Positions 7,404-8,597 of a DNA stretch of 8,597 nucleotides are shown here, piece by piece; position 1 is the first letter of the stretch; every line of letters begins with the position of its first letter. A program made the position numbers and the translations under genes. Below the pieces are notes generated by a model. It was not told the DNA's origin. It did no database searches and saw only the letters and a list, made by a program, of their open reading frames with translations. The DNA is from Acholeplasmatales bacterium (GTDB lineage Bacteria > Bacillota_I > Bacilli_A > Acholeplasmatales > Anaeroplasmataceae), in assembly GCA_024696565.1 (NCBI GenBank), contig JAILGR010000069.1:1-8597 (forward strand), written 5' to 3'.

Positions 7404-7431
7404 ATTATATAACAATATTATTATTTTTCAA
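7404..7431 (-). promoter_or_regulatory. Promoter of the lipoprotein peptidase gene
   Basis: On the minus strand TTGAAA (7426-7431) and TATAAT (7404-7409) are separated by 16 bases. Transcription would start near 7397, giving a leader of about 48 bases that carries a strong ribosome site. It lies after the mtnN terminator, so the gene is its own unit. Confidence 0.72.
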
Positions 7432-7451
7432 TATTTTAGTTAATAAAATCG

Positions 7452-7484
7452 AAAAAAAAGAAAAGAAATGTCTAAAACATTTCT
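7452..7484 (-). terminator. Terminator of the nnrD-mtnN unit
   Basis: On the minus strand AGAAATG-TTTTAGA-CATTTCT forms a 7-bp stem followed by TTTCTTTTTTTT. The stem overlaps the last bases of the mtnN TAG stop codon (7483-7485). The stem is AT-rich, so efficiency may be moderate. Confidence 0.72.
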
Positions 7485-8175
7485 AATCATCGATATTTTC
7501 TAAAAGTGATAAAGTGACTTCTGCACTTCTATTAGCCATTTCTAATTCAAACTTATTATAATCTTCTTGTTGATTCTCTTCACCAATAATATCTGAAATA
7601 TATCTTAAGACTACAAAATCAACACCAGCTTTAATACATACTTGAGCAATACCTGCCCCTTCCATTTCTACTGCATAACCTGATTCATATTCTACATTCT
7701 TTAATACTTCTTTATCAGTTACAAATTTATCACCAGATACTATAGGAGCATTTTTATAATCTAAACCTAATTTATTAAAAACCTTTTTTAATAAAACTAT
7801 TAAGGCAGGATTAACAATAAACTCCTTTGGTAAACCAGGTACTTGTCCATAAGAATAACCAAATGATGAAACATCAAAATCATGGTATGAAAGCTTAGTA
7901 GCTATTACAGAATCTCTTTTTTTAAGTGGTGCCCTACCTCCTGCAATACCAGAATTAATAATTAAATCACAATTAAAATGATTAATTAAAACTGTAGCTG
8001 CCATAGCGGCATTAACCTTACCTACACCAGATAATGATAAAACTACATTTTTATTATTAATATTTCCTATATAAAATCTAATACCCAATAATTTAACTTC
8101 AGATACATTTTCCATACCAGCTAATAATTGATCCATTTCTGGAGCCATAGCGGCAATAATACCTATTTTAGTCAT
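7483..8175 (-). CDS. mtnN: 5'-methylthioadenosine/S-adenosylhomocysteine nucleosidase
   Basis: Cytoplasmic enzyme that cleaves adenine from S-adenosylhomocysteine and 5'-methylthioadenosine (and 5'-deoxyadenosine), relieving inhibition of methyltransferases and radical-SAM or polyamine reactions and feeding methionine and purine salvage. The 230 residues match the family length. IGIIAAMAPEM places Glu13 at the E. coli Glu12 position; SGVGKVNAA (49-57), INSGIAGG (73-80), YHDFDVSSFGYSYGQVPG (97-114), VEMEGAGIAQVC (169-180, Glu172 = E. coli Glu174) and ISDI (193-196, Asp195 = E. coli Asp197 catalytic acid) are all intact. AAAGGAG (8183-8189) lies 7 bases before the ATG and is inside the upstream gene. 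The start overlaps the 3' end of that gene by 8 bases, so the two are cotranscribed and probably translationally coupled. No luxS is visible in the window. Confidence 0.96.
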   Translation of the reverse strand: MTKIGIIAAMAPEMDQLLAGMENVSEVKLLGIRFYIGNINNKNVVLSLSGVGKVNAAMAATVLINHFNCDLIINSGIAGGRAPLKKRDSVIATKLSYHDFDVSSFGYSYGQVPGLPKEFIVNPALIVLLKKVFNKLGLDYKNAPIVSGDKFVTDKEVLKNVEYESGYAVEMEGAGIAQVCIKAGVDFVVLRYISDIIGEENQQEDYNKFELEMANRSAEVTLSLLENIDD

Positions 8176-8584
8176 TTTTAATCTCCTTTATTACTCTATT
8201 TATATTATTAATGATATCTCTTGGTAAAATACATTCTTCTTCTATATCTTCTTTAGCAAATTCAGCTGCCCTACCTAAAATATATGGTGCCATATTAGAA
8301 ATAGTAAATATATCTAAATCTAAATAAGCTAAAAGTCCAGCTAATATACCAGATAAAATATCACCACTACCACCTTTAGCTAACCCAGTATTACCAAATG
8401 CTGAAATAGATACCATATTTTCATCTGTAATAATACTAGAAGCACTCTTTAATATTAAAGTGACATTATATTCTTTAGCAAAGCTTTTGGCTATATTAAT
8501 AGGATCTTCTTTAATCTTATTAACATCAATATTAGTCAATCTTTCCATTTCTTTTAAATGTGGAGTTAAAATAACATCACATTT
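8168..8584 (-). CDS. nnrD: NAD(P)H-hydrate dehydratase, C-terminal part; frame interrupted at the right edge
   Basis: Repairs damaged nicotinamide cofactors by ADP- or ATP-dependent dehydration of S-NAD(P)HX; ribokinase-like fold, cytoplasmic. The visible frame is 138 codons. It begins, upstream of any in-frame ATG, with VILTPHLKEMERL, the family's TPHxxE block, then LILKSASSII (the usual LKGA block with Ser for Gly), and GNTGLAKGGSGDILSGILAGLLA, which contains the ATP/catalytic GxGD loop, and ends with a typical helix. Because TPH precedes the first Met (8548), that Met is not the true start. A TAA stands in frame at 8587-8585, inside AAAAAATAAAAATG. The next frame is open in the last bases, and one more A in the five-A run would join it as L-K-N-K-K-C-D-V. 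So the gene is either frameshifted, or the run holds a sequence error, or slippage rescues it. The N-terminal half (about 130 residues in the family, more if fused to the epimerase) is off-window. The gene overlaps mtnN by 8 bases. Confidence 0.85.
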   Translation of the reverse strand, partial: KCDVILTPHLKEMERLTNIDVNKIKEDPINIAKSFAKEYNVTLILKSASSIITDENMVSISAFGNTGLAKGGSGDILSGILAGLLAYLDLDIFTISNMAPYILGRAAEFAKEDIEEECILPRDIINNINRVIKEIKND

Positions 8585-8597
8585 TTATTTTTTAATA

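Noticed and set aside
1..8597. Mycoplasma-type genetic code, CRISPR array, insertion sequence, tRNA or phage genes
   Set aside because: All tryptophans in the real genes use TGG, no regularly spaced repeats or cloverleaf structures are visible, and no transposase, integrase or terminal repeats are present.

Overview
This AT-rich window looks like chromosomal housekeeping DNA from a low-GC, fermentative Bacillota-type bacterium (Bacilli or Erysipelotrichia-like, possibly a gut lineage). The evidence is strong AGGAGG-type ribosome binding sites, consensus TTGAAT/TATAAT promoters, U-tailed hairpin terminators, a Gram-positive-style lipoprotein and an oxygen-sensitive pyruvate:ferredoxin oxidoreductase. 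Tryptophan is encoded by TGG, and no long frame contains an internal TGA, so there is no sign of the mycoplasma code. The taxonomic placement is inference. I see no mobile element, phage gene, CRISPR array, tRNA or rRNA.

Layout from left to right. Bases 1-2672 (minus) hold the first 890 codons of a pyruvate:ferredoxin (flavodoxin) oxidoreductase, cut off by the left edge, with its own near-consensus promoter. Bases 2829-3668 (minus) encode a methionine sulfoxide reductase A carrying an extra N-terminal domain of about 115 residues that I do not recognise. Bases 3730-3927 (minus) encode a cold-shock protein; its terminator lies between it and msrA, leaving no room for a separate msrA promoter downstream of that terminator. 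A 236-base divergent spacer with two large AT-rich imperfect inverted repeats separates cspA from a plus-strand pyridoxal/pyridoxamine kinase (4164-4985). The kinase converges on a minus-strand 776-residue secreted lipoprotein (5018-7348), which looks like an M3-family (oligoendopeptidase F-like) zinc peptidase tethered outside the cell; the two share a bidirectional terminator. At the right edge, methylthioadenosine/S-adenosylhomocysteine nucleosidase (7483-8175) overlaps by 8 bases the 3' end of an NAD(P)H-hydrate dehydratase gene (8168 onward).

Functionally the genes cover central fermentation (pyruvate to acetyl-CoA), oxidative protein repair, cold/RNA chaperoning, B6 salvage, extracellular peptide breakdown and metabolite repair or recycling (NAD(P)HX, SAH/MTA). 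Apart from the nnrD/mtnN pair and perhaps cspA/msrA, each gene appears to be its own transcription unit.

Most worth a second look: the nnrD reading frame is interrupted by an in-frame TAA in an A-rich run at the right edge, although family homology continues right up to that point; the msrA N-terminal extension; the lipoprotein M3-like peptidase with a Cys-rich N-terminal module; and the inverted repeats between cspA and pdxK. I do not see a convincing new multi-gene system here.
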